DNA from: a bacterium
Lineage (GTDB): Bacteria; Patescibacteriota; Patescibacteriia; UBA2591; JAGGZP01
Length of the DNA: 24,903 nucleotides
Assembly: GCA_021161965.1 (NCBI GenBank)
Contig: JAGGZP010000021.1
Coordinates: forward strand, 1 to 24,903
Direction of reading: 5' to 3'
Both the position numbers and the translations under genes were made by a program. This document shows, in pieces, positions 7,402-15,748 of this stretch. Position 1 is the stretch's first letter, and the number at the start of each line of letters is the position of its first letter. The notes under the pieces are model-generated. The model did not search any database, was not told where the DNA came from, and worked only from the letters and a program-made list of their open reading frames with translations.

Positions 7402-7417
7402 TGCTCTTTACAATTTT
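7402..7417 (+). promoter_or_regulatory. rRNA antitermination boxA (23S leader)
   Basis: TGCTCTTTACAATTTT differs from the E. coli rrn boxA (TGCTCTTTAACAATTTA) by one missing A and the last base. BoxA RNA binds NusB-NusE and lets polymerase pass terminators in untranslated rRNA. It sits just before the processing stem, the standard position. Confidence 0.8.
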
Positions 7418-7421
7418 GATT

Positions 7422-7442
7422 CTTAGTGGGGCAATTTAGAAA
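7422..7442 (+). other. 5' arm of the 23S processing stem (partner 11396-11416)
   Basis: This 21-nt arm pairs with 11396-11416 along its whole length, with one G-U pair at 7427. Such stems bring the two ends of pre-23S together for cleavage by RNase III-like enzymes. The stem does not enclose the 5S gene, which follows it. Confidence 0.85.
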
Positions 7443-8001
7443 GCTACAGGGCATATGGTGGATGCCTTGGCACCAAGGGCCGATGAAGGACGTAGCAGCC
7501 TGCGATAAGCCTCGGGGAGGTGGCAAGCAACCTTTGATCCGAGGATTTCCGAATGGGGAAACCCAATGCAGATTAAACTGCATTATCCATCTCATTGACC
7601 GAGATGGAGGGGCACCTGGGGAATTGAAACATCTTAGTACCCAGAGGAAAAGAAAACAAAAGTGATTCCCTAAGTAGTGGCGAGCGAAAAGGGAAGAGCC
7701 TAAATCTTATAAGACCTAAGTCCTTGAACTGAGTTTGCTTTGTGCAAGCTCAATCTCGGATGAAAGGGTGTAGGCCCAAAATGTCTTATAAGAGGTTGTG
7801 GGATAAGTAATGTTCTGCTTCCTACAAAGCAGAGTAAATAAGGGTTCCTTAGAAGAAAGACCTGGAATTGGTCTACCAAAGAAGGTGAAAGTCCTGTATT
7901 CGAAAGGGAGCTTCTTGTTTATAATTACTTAATCCCGAGTAGTGCAAAACTCGTGGAATTTTGCATGAATCAAGGTGGACTATCACCTAAGGCTAAATAC
8001 C

Positions 8002-8047
<46 letters not shown>

Positions 8048-8106
8048 TAGCCCGGTGAGGGCGGTGAAATAGTACCTGAAACCATATGCCAACAAAGAGT
8101 CGGAGT

Positions 8107-8315
8107 CCCGCACCTTTCAGACATGTATTTGACAAAATATTCAGCACTCCTAATAAGACAATTATTTTGAATAATAATGAAGTTTTTTGCTTACTTACAA
8201 AAAGTCGTCAAATACCAAGATATTTGATAATAATCCTAATTGTTTTGACTAGTTCTTTGCGAAAATAAAAAGTTCTGTAAAAACTGGCGACTTTTTATGT
8301 CTGAAAGGTGCGGGA
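8107..8315 (+). other. Intervening-sequence-like insertion in 23S helix 25
   Basis: Bases 8107-8124 (CCCGCACCTTTCAGACAT) and 8298-8315 are perfect reverse complements and form an 18-bp stem at the tip of helix 25. The 173-nt loop between them is AT-rich and unlike rRNA in composition. The loop can form further pairs, for example AAAAAGTCG (8199-8207) with CGACTTTTT (8289-8297), or TATTTGAC (8126-8133) with GTCAAATA (8207-8214). Helix 25 is a known site of intervening sequences that RNase III removes, leaving a fragmented 23S. Whether this one is removed cannot be told from sequence. No protein is recognised in it. Confidence 0.75.
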
Positions 8316-8815
8316 TGACGGCGTTCCTATTGAAGAATGAACCAGCGAGTTACTCTCGGTAGCAAGGTTAACCCTTTAATTGGGGGAGCCGTAGGGAAAC
8401 CGAGTCTGAAAAGGGCGATAAGTTGCCGGGAGTAGACCCGAAGCCGGGTGAGCTACCCATGACCAGGGTGAATCCCGTAGAAATACGGGAGGAGGCCCGA
8501 ACCCGTTGGCCGTGCAACACCATGGGATGAGTTGTGGGTAGGGGCGAAAAACCAATCGAACTCGGCGATAGCTGGTTCTCCCCGAAATAGCTGTAGGGCT
8601 AGCCCTGTTGGCCAGCTTTCGACGGTAGAGCACTGAATGGATTAAGGTGGGTTTTCCTACTTAATCCAACCAAACTCCGAATGTCGAAAGTTTTTGCAAC
8701 AGGAGTCAGACGATGGGGGCTAAGCTCCGTCAGTCAAAAGGGAAACAGCCCAGACCCTCGTCTAAGGTCCCTAAATTCGAGCTAAGTGTGAAAGGTGGTG
8801 AAACGACTTGGACAA

Positions 8816-8846
<31 letters not shown>

Positions 8847-9840
8847 TAAAGAAAGCGTAACAGCTCACTGGTCAAGTTGTTTTGCGCCGAAAATATATCG
8901 GGGCTTAAGCTCGATACCGAAGACAGGGGCTTGATTAGTTTACTAATCGAGCGGTAGGGGAGCATTCTTCACGCGGTGAAGTTCTTGCGTGAGCAAGGGT
9001 GGAGCGTGGAGAAGAGAGAATGCTGGTATAAGTAGCAAAAAGTTCGGTGAGAATCCGAACCACCGTAAGCCCAAGGTTTCCTGGGCACTGATGATCATCC
9101 CAGGGTTAGGCGGTCCTAAGCCGAAGCCGAAAGGCATAGGTGATGGATAGCTGGTTAATATTCCAGCCCTAAAATTGATTCCTTAATCGATGGAGTGACA
9201 CTTCTTTTAATCCCGAGCGCGATTTGGCTATTCGCGTCCAAGAGGAAATTTCTTCCATTGGTAAATCCGTGGAATCAAAGAAATTTTCTCAAGTGAAATC
9301 CTCGCAAGGGGAGATTCGGGAGATAAAGGAGTCAAGAAAAACTTCTAGAGTCCGCTCTTTCAGCGGGGGAATCAATTTTATCCGTACCGCAAACCGACAC
9401 AGGTGGGCGGGCAGAGTATGCTCAGGTGGACGAGTGAGCCCTCGTTTAGGAACTCGGCAAAAAAGCGTCCGTAACTTCGGAATAAGGACTGTCTTGGCCG
9501 AGAGGTCAAGGCCGCAGCGAAAGTTTGCCAAGCGACTGTTTAACAAAAACATAGGTCCCTGCACAAAGCGTAAGCTGATGTATAGGGGCTGACGCCTGGC
9601 CAGTGTCAGAACGTTAAGGGGATCCGTCAAATCTTACTTTAAGTGAGATGTAGCGGTGAACCTAAGCGCTGACGAACGCCGGCGGTAACTATAATCTAGA
9701 CGGTTGTAGTTACCTAAAAAAATCTGGCTGTATGCGGGGAAGTCTGGTTTAAAGCTGTTACTACTTTCTCGTTATTATTGCGGGAAGTAACAATGTAGCA
9801 GCCACAGATTATCCGCAGGAAACCCGATGTGAATTAGTAT

Positions 9841-9847
9841 AAGAGGT
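9841..9847 (+). promoter_or_regulatory. Ribosome binding site of the intron endonuclease
   Basis: AAGAGGT ends 4 nt before the ATG at 9852. It is an exact 7-nt complement of the altered anti-Shine-Dalgarno in the 16S gene of this window (ACCTCTT at 23351-23357). It is the only well-placed site of this kind before a gene here. Confidence 0.75.
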
Positions 9848-9851
9848 TAAT

Positions 9852-10337
9852 ATGGATTCAGAAAAATGGCTTAAAAAAATACCCAATCATATTGGTTGGT
9901 ATATTGCTGGCTTTGTTGATGGAGAAGGAAGTTTTAATGTTTCTGTTAAAAAGCGAGACGATTTTACTTCTGGCTATGGTTTAGATCCATCTTTCAATGT
10001 ATCCCAAAAAGATAGAGTAATTTTGTCTTTGATAAAGCGGTATCTAGGTTGTGGAAGAATACGTCAAAGAAAAGATGGTTTGTTGATGTATGAGGTAAGA
10101 AATATTAACGCTCTATATGAGAAAGTACTTCCTTTCTTCAAAAAATTTCATTTTCTTTCAGCGTCAAAAAAGAAGAATTTTTCCGTATTTTCACGTATTA
10201 TTAAGATGATATACCAAAAGAAGCATTTAACCAACGAAGGATTATGGAAAATCCTTGCATTAAGAAAAGAATTAAATAAAAGTCGTGGGAGAAAGAGAAA
10301 ATATACTCTTAAAAATATTAAATTAAAAATTAACTAA
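9852..10337 (+). CDS. LAGLIDADG homing endonuclease of the 23S intron
   Basis: This 161-residue protein has one LAGLIDADG motif, WYIAGFVDGEGSF (16-28), so it should act as a homodimer like I-CreI. The expected metal-binding acid is E25, where I-CreI has D20. The body (SFNVSVKKRDD, FNVSQKDRVIL, CGRIRQRKDG, YEVRNINALYEKVLPFF) is typical of the single-motif family. It presumably cuts intronless 23S genes near position 1917 and so spreads the intron. The gene sits in the P6 loop of the intron. Its stop codon (10335-10337) lies inside the 3' strand of P6, so RNA structure and coding sequence share bases. The ORF is intact, with no frameshift or missing motif. Confidence 0.93.
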   Translation: MDSEKWLKKIPNHIGWYIAGFVDGEGSFNVSVKKRDDFTSGYGLDPSFNVSQKDRVILSLIKRYLGCGRIRQRKDGLLMYEVRNINALYEKVLPFFKKFHFLSASKKKNFSVFSRIIKMIYQKKHLTNEGLWKILALRKELNKSRGRKRKYTLKNIKLKIN

Positions 10338-11256
10338 TTCAGTCGGGGATCCTCAGAGACTATACGCCAGACACATTTCGTTAATTTAAACGAAATGTGA
10401 AGATATAGTCCGATCTCACAAGTGATTGTGAGTTAACATATGAACCGTCCTAAGGTAGCGTAATCCCTTGCCGGGTAAGTTCCGGCCTGCACGAATGGCG
10501 TAACGACTTGGCAACTGTCTCAACGAGGGGCTCGGCGAAATTGCAATAAGCGTGAAGATGCGCTTTACCCACGGCTAGACGAAAAGACCCCGTGAAGCTT
10601 TACTGCAGCTTGACATTGGATTAAGGTTGAGTCTGTTAAGCGTAGGTGGGAGTCTCGATTTTTCGAGACGCCAATGAGACACCACCCTGATTCAATTTTA
10701 ATTCTAACTCCTGCTAGTCACAGGGGGACAGTGTCTGGTGGGCAGTTTATCTGGGGCGGATGCCTCCTAAAAGGTAACGGAGGCGTTTAAAGGTTGGCTT
10801 AGTTCCGATGGAAACGGAACTGAAAGTGCAAGGGCATAAGCCAGCCTGACTGCGAGACCTACAAGTCGAGCAGAGGGGAAACCCGAACCTAGTGAACCGA
10901 TGCGTCCGTATAGGCGGCGCAAAGATCATCGGATAAAAGCTACTCCGGGGATAACAGGCTAGTCAGGCCCGAGAGTCCATATCGACGGCCTGGTTCGGCA
11001 CCTCGATGTCGGCTCAACGCATCCTGGGGGTGGAGAAGCTCCCAAGGGTTTGGCTGTTCGCCAATTAAAGCGTTACACGAGCTGGGTTCAGAACGTCGTA
11101 AGACAGTTCGGTCTCCTATCTGCCGTGGGCGTCGAATCCTGAGGAGGCCTTTCCCTAGTACGAGAGGACCGGGAAAGACGAACCTCTGGTGTATCAGTTG
11201 TCCTGCCAAGGGCATTGCTGAGTAGCCACGTTCGGTTTATATCCCTTTAAGGGATT

Positions 11257-11289
<33 letters not shown>

Positions 11290-11440
11290 GTCTCCAAGAT
11301 TAGGATTCAAAGACCACCGGGAGATTACCGGTTTGATAGGCTCTAGGTGTAAGCTCCGCAAGGAGTTAAGCCGAGGAGTACTAACGGTCATTGCTTTTCT
11401 AAATTGCCCCGCTAAGGGTCAAAATTGTAAAAAATTATCT

Positions 11441-11557
<117 letters not shown>

Positions 11558-11561
11558 TTTT

Positions 11562-11588
11562 AAAAAACTGGATTTTTCCAGTTTTTTT
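11562..11588 (+). terminator. Terminator of the 23S-5S unit
   Basis: AAAAAACTGG (11562-11571), loop ATTTTT, then CCAGTTTTTT (11578-11587) and a further T make a classic intrinsic terminator four bases after the 5S end. Its 3' side also falls in the -35 region of the next gene. Confidence 0.9.
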
Positions 11589-11590
11589 GT

Positions 11591-11596
11591 TATAAT
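11591..11596 (+). promoter_or_regulatory. -10 box of the EndoQ-like gene, giving a leaderless mRNA
   Basis: TATAAT lies 6 nt upstream of the ATG at 11603, so transcription should begin at or within a base or two of the start codon. No strong -35 is present because that region is occupied by the rRNA terminator. Confidence 0.75.
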
Positions 11597-11602
11597 ACTC
11601 TT

Positions 11603-12847
11603 ATGAAATATATTGCTGATTTTCATATTCACTCAAAATATTCCCGAGCAACCTCGAAAGATATGAATTTAGAGCATATGGATAAATGGGCAAAAATTAA
11701 GGGAATAAATATTCTTACGACAGGTGATTTTACACATCCAGGATGGTTTGAAGAATTAAAAGAAGAATTAATTGAGGTGATGCCGGGAATATATCATTTG
11801 AAAAAATATAAAAATGATTTAAAAGTAACAAATTTTGTTTTAACTACAGAAGTTTCTTGTATTTACAAAAAAGAAGATAAAGTTAGAAGAATACATCTGC
11901 TTATTTTTGCACCAAATTTAGAAGTAGTTGAAAAGATTAATAGAAAATTAGGAGAAAAATTTAATCTTAAAGCAGATGGTCGGCCAATTTTAGGAATAGA
12001 TACTGAAGAGTTAACAAAAATTCTTTTTGATATATCAAAAGAAATTTTTATTGTTCCCGCACATGTCTGGACTCCCTGGTATTCTTTATTTGGATCAAAA
12101 TCTGGCTTTGATTCAATTGAACAATGTTTTGGAGAAATGACAAAATATATTTTTGCTCTCGAAACAGGTCTAAGTAGCGATCCGCCAATGAATTGGCGTT
12201 TATCAGCATTAGATAGATTTACCTTAATAAGCAATTCTGATGCTCATTCACCAAGTAATTTAGGGCGCGAGGCAAATGTGTTAGAATTAGAAGAATTAAG
12301 TTATAAAAATATTATTGAAACAATTAAAACAAGAAAAAATTTTAAGTACACAATTGAATTTTTTCCTGAGGAAGGTAAATATCATTTTGATGGACATCGT
12401 TTATGTGGTATTTCTTTATCACCCGAGTTAGCAAAGAAAAATAAAAATATTTGCCCAAAATGTGGTTTACCCTTAACTATTGGTGTTTTGCACCGAGTTG
12501 ATGATTTAGCTGACCGGCCACTGGGATTTAAACCAAAAAACGCAGTTGATTTTAAAAGTTTGATTCCTTTGCCAGAAATTATTGGGCAAATATACGGTGT
12601 TGGAAAGAAAACAAAAAAAGTTGAAAGTGAATATAAAAGAATGATTAAAAAGGCTGGTAATGAATTTAATATTCTGCTAAACTTAAATAAGGAAGATTTA
12701 TTAAAAATTACAATTCCCGAAATTGTTCAAGCAATTTTTAATATGCGAGAAGGAAAAGTAATTAAAAAACCAGGCTATGATGGTGTTTATGGAAAAATAA
12801 AAATAAAAGTCGATGAATGGGAGGTTAAACAAAATAGACTATTCTAA
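11603..12847 (+). CDS. Endonuclease Q-type DNA repair nuclease (PHP domain)
   Basis: This 414-residue protein matches the PHP-domain family (TIGR00375) that includes archaeal Endonuclease Q, which nicks DNA 5' of deaminated bases (uracil, hypoxanthine) and abasic sites. Metal-binding PHP motifs are ADFHIHSKYS (H8, H10), TTGDFTHPGW (D42, H45), TTEVSC (E83), RRIHLLIF (H98), VPAHVWTPW (H154) and SNSDAHSPS (D213, H215). A zinc-binding region follows at about 263-303, with HRLCGISL (C268) and CPKCG (C284, C287), and ends in VLHRVDDLADR, a strong family signature. The C-terminal part (320-414) holds helices of the DNA-binding end. It is the first gene of the stretch reading EndoQ-argS-permease-ATPase, and argS follows after 22 nt. 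The substrate specificity is inferred from the family. Confidence 0.88.
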   Translation: MKYIADFHIHSKYSRATSKDMNLEHMDKWAKIKGINILTTGDFTHPGWFEELKEELIEVMPGIYHLKKYKNDLKVTNFVLTTEVSCIYKKEDKVRRIHLLIFAPNLEVVEKINRKLGEKFNLKADGRPILGIDTEELTKILFDISKEIFIVPAHVWTPWYSLFGSKSGFDSIEQCFGEMTKYIFALETGLSSDPPMNWRLSALDRFTLISNSDAHSPSNLGREANVLELEELSYKNIIETIKTRKNFKYTIEFFPEEGKYHFDGHRLCGISLSPELAKKNKNICPKCGLPLTIGVLHRVDDLADRPLGFKPKNAVDFKSLIPLPEIIGQIYGVGKKTKKVESEYKRMIKKAGNEFNILLNLNKEDLLKITIPEIVQAIFNMREGKVIKKPGYDGVYGKIKIKVDEWEVKQNRLF

Positions 12848-12869
12848 TGTACTTAATAGGAAATGATTT

Positions 12870-14606
12870 ATGACTATTGAAGCATTAAAACAAAAAATAA
12901 TTTATCTCTTTAGAGAAACTCTTTTAAAACTATATCCGAAAAAAAAGGCACTTTTACAATTAGAAATTGAATTAGAAGTACCACCAAATCAAAAAATGGG
13001 TAATGTTTCTATACCTTGTTTTTCTGTAGCAAAATTGTTAAATAAATCTCCTGAAAAAATAGCAGGAGAATTTGTAAAAAGTTTTAAACCGAACAAGATT
13101 ATTGTTGATGTGAAAAATGTTGGACCTTATCTCAATTTTTTTATAAATAAAAAAGTATATTTTGAGACAACAATTAGAGATATTTTAAAAAAGGGTGATG
13201 ATTTTGGTAAATCAGATATCGGAAAAAATAAAAAAATTTTAATTGAATTTTCATCACCAAATGCAAATAAACCACAACATCTTGGTCACTTAAGGAATAA
13301 TTTTCTTGGCATGGCCTTAGCAAATATTTTTTCTTTTTTGGGCTATGATGTTATTCGTGCTAATTTAATCAATGATCGAGGTATTCATATATGTAAAGCA
13401 ATGGTTGCTTATAAAAAATGGGGTGAAGGAAAAGTTCCAAAAGATAAAAAAGGTGACCATTTTGTCGGTGATTTTTATATCTTATTTGAGAAAAGAGTAA
13501 AAGAAAATCCCGAATTATTAGCTGAGGCACAAGAAATGTTAAAGAAATGGGAAGAAGGAGATTCGGAAACAGTTGTTCTTTGGCAAAAATTGACTAAATG
13601 GACGATAGATGGTTTAAAAAAAACTTATAAAGACTTTGGTATAAAATTTGATAAGTGGTATTTTGAAAGCGAAACCTATAAAATAGGTAAAACGATAGTT
13701 TTACGGGCGTTACGAAGAGGTTTATGCTCTCGGCGGAAAGACGGCGCTATTGAAATAGATTTGAGTAAATACGGATTTGATAAAAAGGTTCTAATTAGAG
13801 CTGATGGAACAAGTGTCTATGTTACCCAGGATATTGGCTTAGCTAAATTAAAGTATGATGAGTTTAAACCAAATTGTTCGATTTATATTGTCGCTTCGGA
13901 ACAAGATTACTATTTTAAAATTTTATTTAAAATTTTGGCTATTTTTGGTTTTTCTTGGGTAAAAAATTGTTATCATCTTTCTTATGGAATGGTTTTTTTA
14001 CCCGAAGGTAAAATAAAGTCGCGAGAAGGGAAAATTGTCGAAGCAGATGATATGTTAAATGAAATGATAAATTTAGCGAAAACAGAGATTTTCGCCCGGA
14101 AAAAAGATATTACCCCCTTAGAAGCGTCTTATCGGGCAAAAGTAATTGCTTTAGCCGCAATTAAATTTTTCTTTTTAAAATTTACCCCAAAACAGAATAT
14201 TAATTTTAAGCCGAAAGAATCAATTTCTTTTGAGGGAGCAACTGGTCCTTATATTCAATATACATACGCGAGAATTAAAAGCATCTTAAGAAAAGTCAAA
14301 AATTTCGATTCCAAAAAAAATTCTTTTTCAAATTTGGGTAATGTAGTAGAATTGGATTTGTGCACTTTTTTATTTAATTTTTCTGAGATATTGAAAAAGA
14401 GCCTAGAAACGTATAATCCTGCTTATTTATCTAATTATTTATTAAATTTAAGCCAAAAATTTAATGAGTTTTACCAAAAGCATTCTGTTCTTAACGCTGA
14501 GTCAGAAAATTTAAAAAATGAGCGTTTAGCATTAATTAAATCGGTTGCACAGGTAATTAAAAATGGCCTGAAACTTCTCGGAATCGATGTTTTAGAGGAA
14601 ATGTAA
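12870..14606 (+). CDS. argS: Arginine-tRNA ligase
   Basis: This class I aminoacyl-tRNA synthetase charges tRNA-Arg. Its 578 residues are the usual size. In order: an N-terminal tRNA-contact domain (about 1-95), the HIGH-type motif HLGH (137-140) within FSSPNANKPQHLGHLRNNF, the ATP-site loop KIKSREGK (381-388) in place of KMSKS, and a C-terminal DALR anticodon domain (about 455-578) beginning near GATGPYIQYTYARIKSILRK. DGTSVYVTQDIGLAK is also characteristic of ArgS. The permease follows after 13 nt. No Shine-Dalgarno is evident; a weak AGGAA lies about 8 nt upstream. Confidence 0.96.
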   Translation: MTIEALKQKIIYLFRETLLKLYPKKKALLQLEIELEVPPNQKMGNVSIPCFSVAKLLNKSPEKIAGEFVKSFKPNKIIVDVKNVGPYLNFFINKKVYFETTIRDILKKGDDFGKSDIGKNKKILIEFSSPNANKPQHLGHLRNNFLGMALANIFSFLGYDVIRANLINDRGIHICKAMVAYKKWGEGKVPKDKKGDHFVGDFYILFEKRVKENPELLAEAQEMLKKWEEGDSETVVLWQKLTKWTIDGLKKTYKDFGIKFDKWYFESETYKIGKTIVLRALRRGLCSRRKDGAIEIDLSKYGFDKKVLIRADGTSVYVTQDIGLAKLKYDEFKPNCSIYIVASEQDYYFKILFKILAIFGFSWVKNCYHLSYGMVFLPEGKIKSREGKIVEADDMLNEMINLAKTEIFARKKDITPLEASYRAKVIALAAIKFFFLKFTPKQNINFKPKESISFEGATGPYIQYTYARIKSILRKVKNFDSKKNSFSNLGNVVELDLCTFLFNFSEILKKSLETYNPAYLSNYLLNLSQKFNEFYQKHSVLNAESENLKNERLALIKSVAQVIKNGLKLLGIDVLEEM

Positions 14607-14619
14607 TAATAAATTAATT

Positions 14620-15747
14620 ATGAATAAATTTTTTAGAGCAACAGCCGTATTAATCGGCACAATTGTCGGGGCGGGGATTTTTGCTCTACCTTATGCTTTT
14701 GAAAAATCAGGTTTTTGGGTTGGCGTAATTTATCTGATTATTTTTACTGCCGTGATGATTATAGTTTCACTCTGCTATGGTGAAACAATTTTGAGAACAA
14801 AAGAAAATCTTCAAATGGCTGGTTATGCTAAAAAATATCTCGGGAAAACTGGTAAAATTACCATTACACTTTCTCTAATTTTAGGAACTTATGGTGCTTT
14901 AACTGCTTATACTATTGGAGTCGGTAGATTTTTATGGTTGATTTTTAATCCTCATTTTGGCGGTTCTCCTTTTGTTTACAGCCTAATCTTTTGGTTTATT
15001 GCTAGTTTAATTGTTTTTACTGGGGTAAAAACAATTTCTCATTTAGAGATTTTTATGGTTTTTGCTTTAGTAGCGATTGTCTTTTTGATCGCTTACTTTG
15101 GTGTGGGAAATATTAATTGGGAACATATAAATAAAATTAATTTTAAAAATATTTTTTTTCCTTACGGTGTGACACTTTTTGCTCTAGGTGGTGCTTCTGC
15201 TTTACCAATGGCAAGACAAATACTACGTTCAAAAATAAAGCATTTAAAAAAAGCAATTATCTTAGGAGGAGTTTTACCGACAATTATTTACTTTATTTTT
15301 GCTCTAACAGTTGTTGGTTTATGTGGCGAAAAAACAACAGAAACAGCCTTAACCGGTTTGGTAAAAGTAATGCCCAAAGATGTCCTCACAATTAGTAGTA
15401 TTTTTGGAATTTTAACAATGACTACATCATTTTTGACACTCGGTTATATTTTAATGGATTTATTTATAAAAGATTATAAAATTAAGAAAATCTACTCCTG
15501 GTTACTGGCTGTTTTTATCCCCTTAATTTTATTTTTATCGGGAGTTAGAAGTTTTGTTCAGGTCATTGCTTTGTCCGGAGGAATTTTGACTGGACTACAA
15601 GGAATAATTTTAATAATGACTTATTATCGTGCAAAAAAATACGGAAACCGACAGCCAGAGTATAGTTTTAAGCTACCAAAATTTTTTGCTTACATAATTT
15701 ATTTAATTTTTATTGTTGGAATTTTTTACCAAATTTTTTATCACTAA
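14620..15747 (+). CDS. Amino acid permease, aromatic amino acid/AAAP-like
   Basis: This 375-residue integral membrane protein has about 11 predicted helices. The first carries the glycine-rich substrate motif GTIVGAGIFALPYA (13-26), typical of the tryptophan/tyrosine permease and related families of the APC superfamily. GVTLFALGGASALPMARQIL (about 184-203) fits helix 6 of this fold. It probably imports an amino acid by proton or sodium symport; the substrate cannot be read from sequence. This would suit an organism with limited amino acid synthesis. The ATPase start codon follows 1 nt after the stop, so the two are tightly coupled. Confidence 0.82.
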   Translation: MNKFFRATAVLIGTIVGAGIFALPYAFEKSGFWVGVIYLIIFTAVMIIVSLCYGETILRTKENLQMAGYAKKYLGKTGKITITLSLILGTYGALTAYTIGVGRFLWLIFNPHFGGSPFVYSLIFWFIASLIVFTGVKTISHLEIFMVFALVAIVFLIAYFGVGNINWEHINKINFKNIFFPYGVTLFALGGASALPMARQILRSKIKHLKKAIILGGVLPTIIYFIFALTVVGLCGEKTTETALTGLVKVMPKDVLTISSIFGILTMTTSFLTLGYILMDLFIKDYKIKKIYSWLLAVFIPLILFLSGVRSFVQVIALSGGILTGLQGIILIMTYYRAKKYGNRQPEYSFKLPKFFAYIIYLIFIVGIFYQIFYH

Positions 15748-15748
15748 A

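Larger units (their letters stand above)
9693..10442 (+). mobile_element. Group I intron in 23S rRNA at E. coli position 1917
   Basis: The intron splits the helix-69 loop. The upstream exon ends GGTAACTAT (9684-9692). The internal guide G9706 plus TAGTTACC (9707-9714) pairs with it over 9 bp, with the splice-site U on G9706, as group I introns require. The intron ends in G10442, and the joined exons read GGTAACTAT-AACCGTCC, restoring helix 69. The core elements visible are P7 (GACTATA 10358-10364 with TATAGTC 10404-10410), P8 (CACATTTCG 10372-10380 with CGAAATGTG 10391-10399), P9 (CTCACAA-GTGA-TTGTGAG 10415-10432) and P6 (CCCGA and TGAATTAG with CTAATTCA and TCGGG), whose loop holds the endonuclease gene. 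CCAGAC (10367-10372) is a P3 candidate with GTCTGG in the 5' part. Confidence 0.95.

Noticed and set aside
8129..8156. Promoter-like TTGACA and TAATAA in the helix-25 insertion loop
   Set aside because: The loop is AT-rich, the -10 is poor, and nothing would be driven by it except the rest of 23S.
8086..8268. Open frame of 60 codons in the helix-25 insertion
   Set aside because: It starts in conserved 23S sequence and runs through the 5' arm of the stem; no protein-like features, so the RNA explanation is better.
9224..9592. Open frame of 122 codons in 23S
   Set aside because: It lies in rRNA with conserved 23S blocks; the composition is arginine- and serine-rich, as expected from reading structured RNA.
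15713..15748. Earlier ATPase start at ATG 15713
   Set aside because: It would add 12 residues read from within the last permease helix; the ATG at 15749, 1 nt after the permease stop, fits the family N-terminus better.
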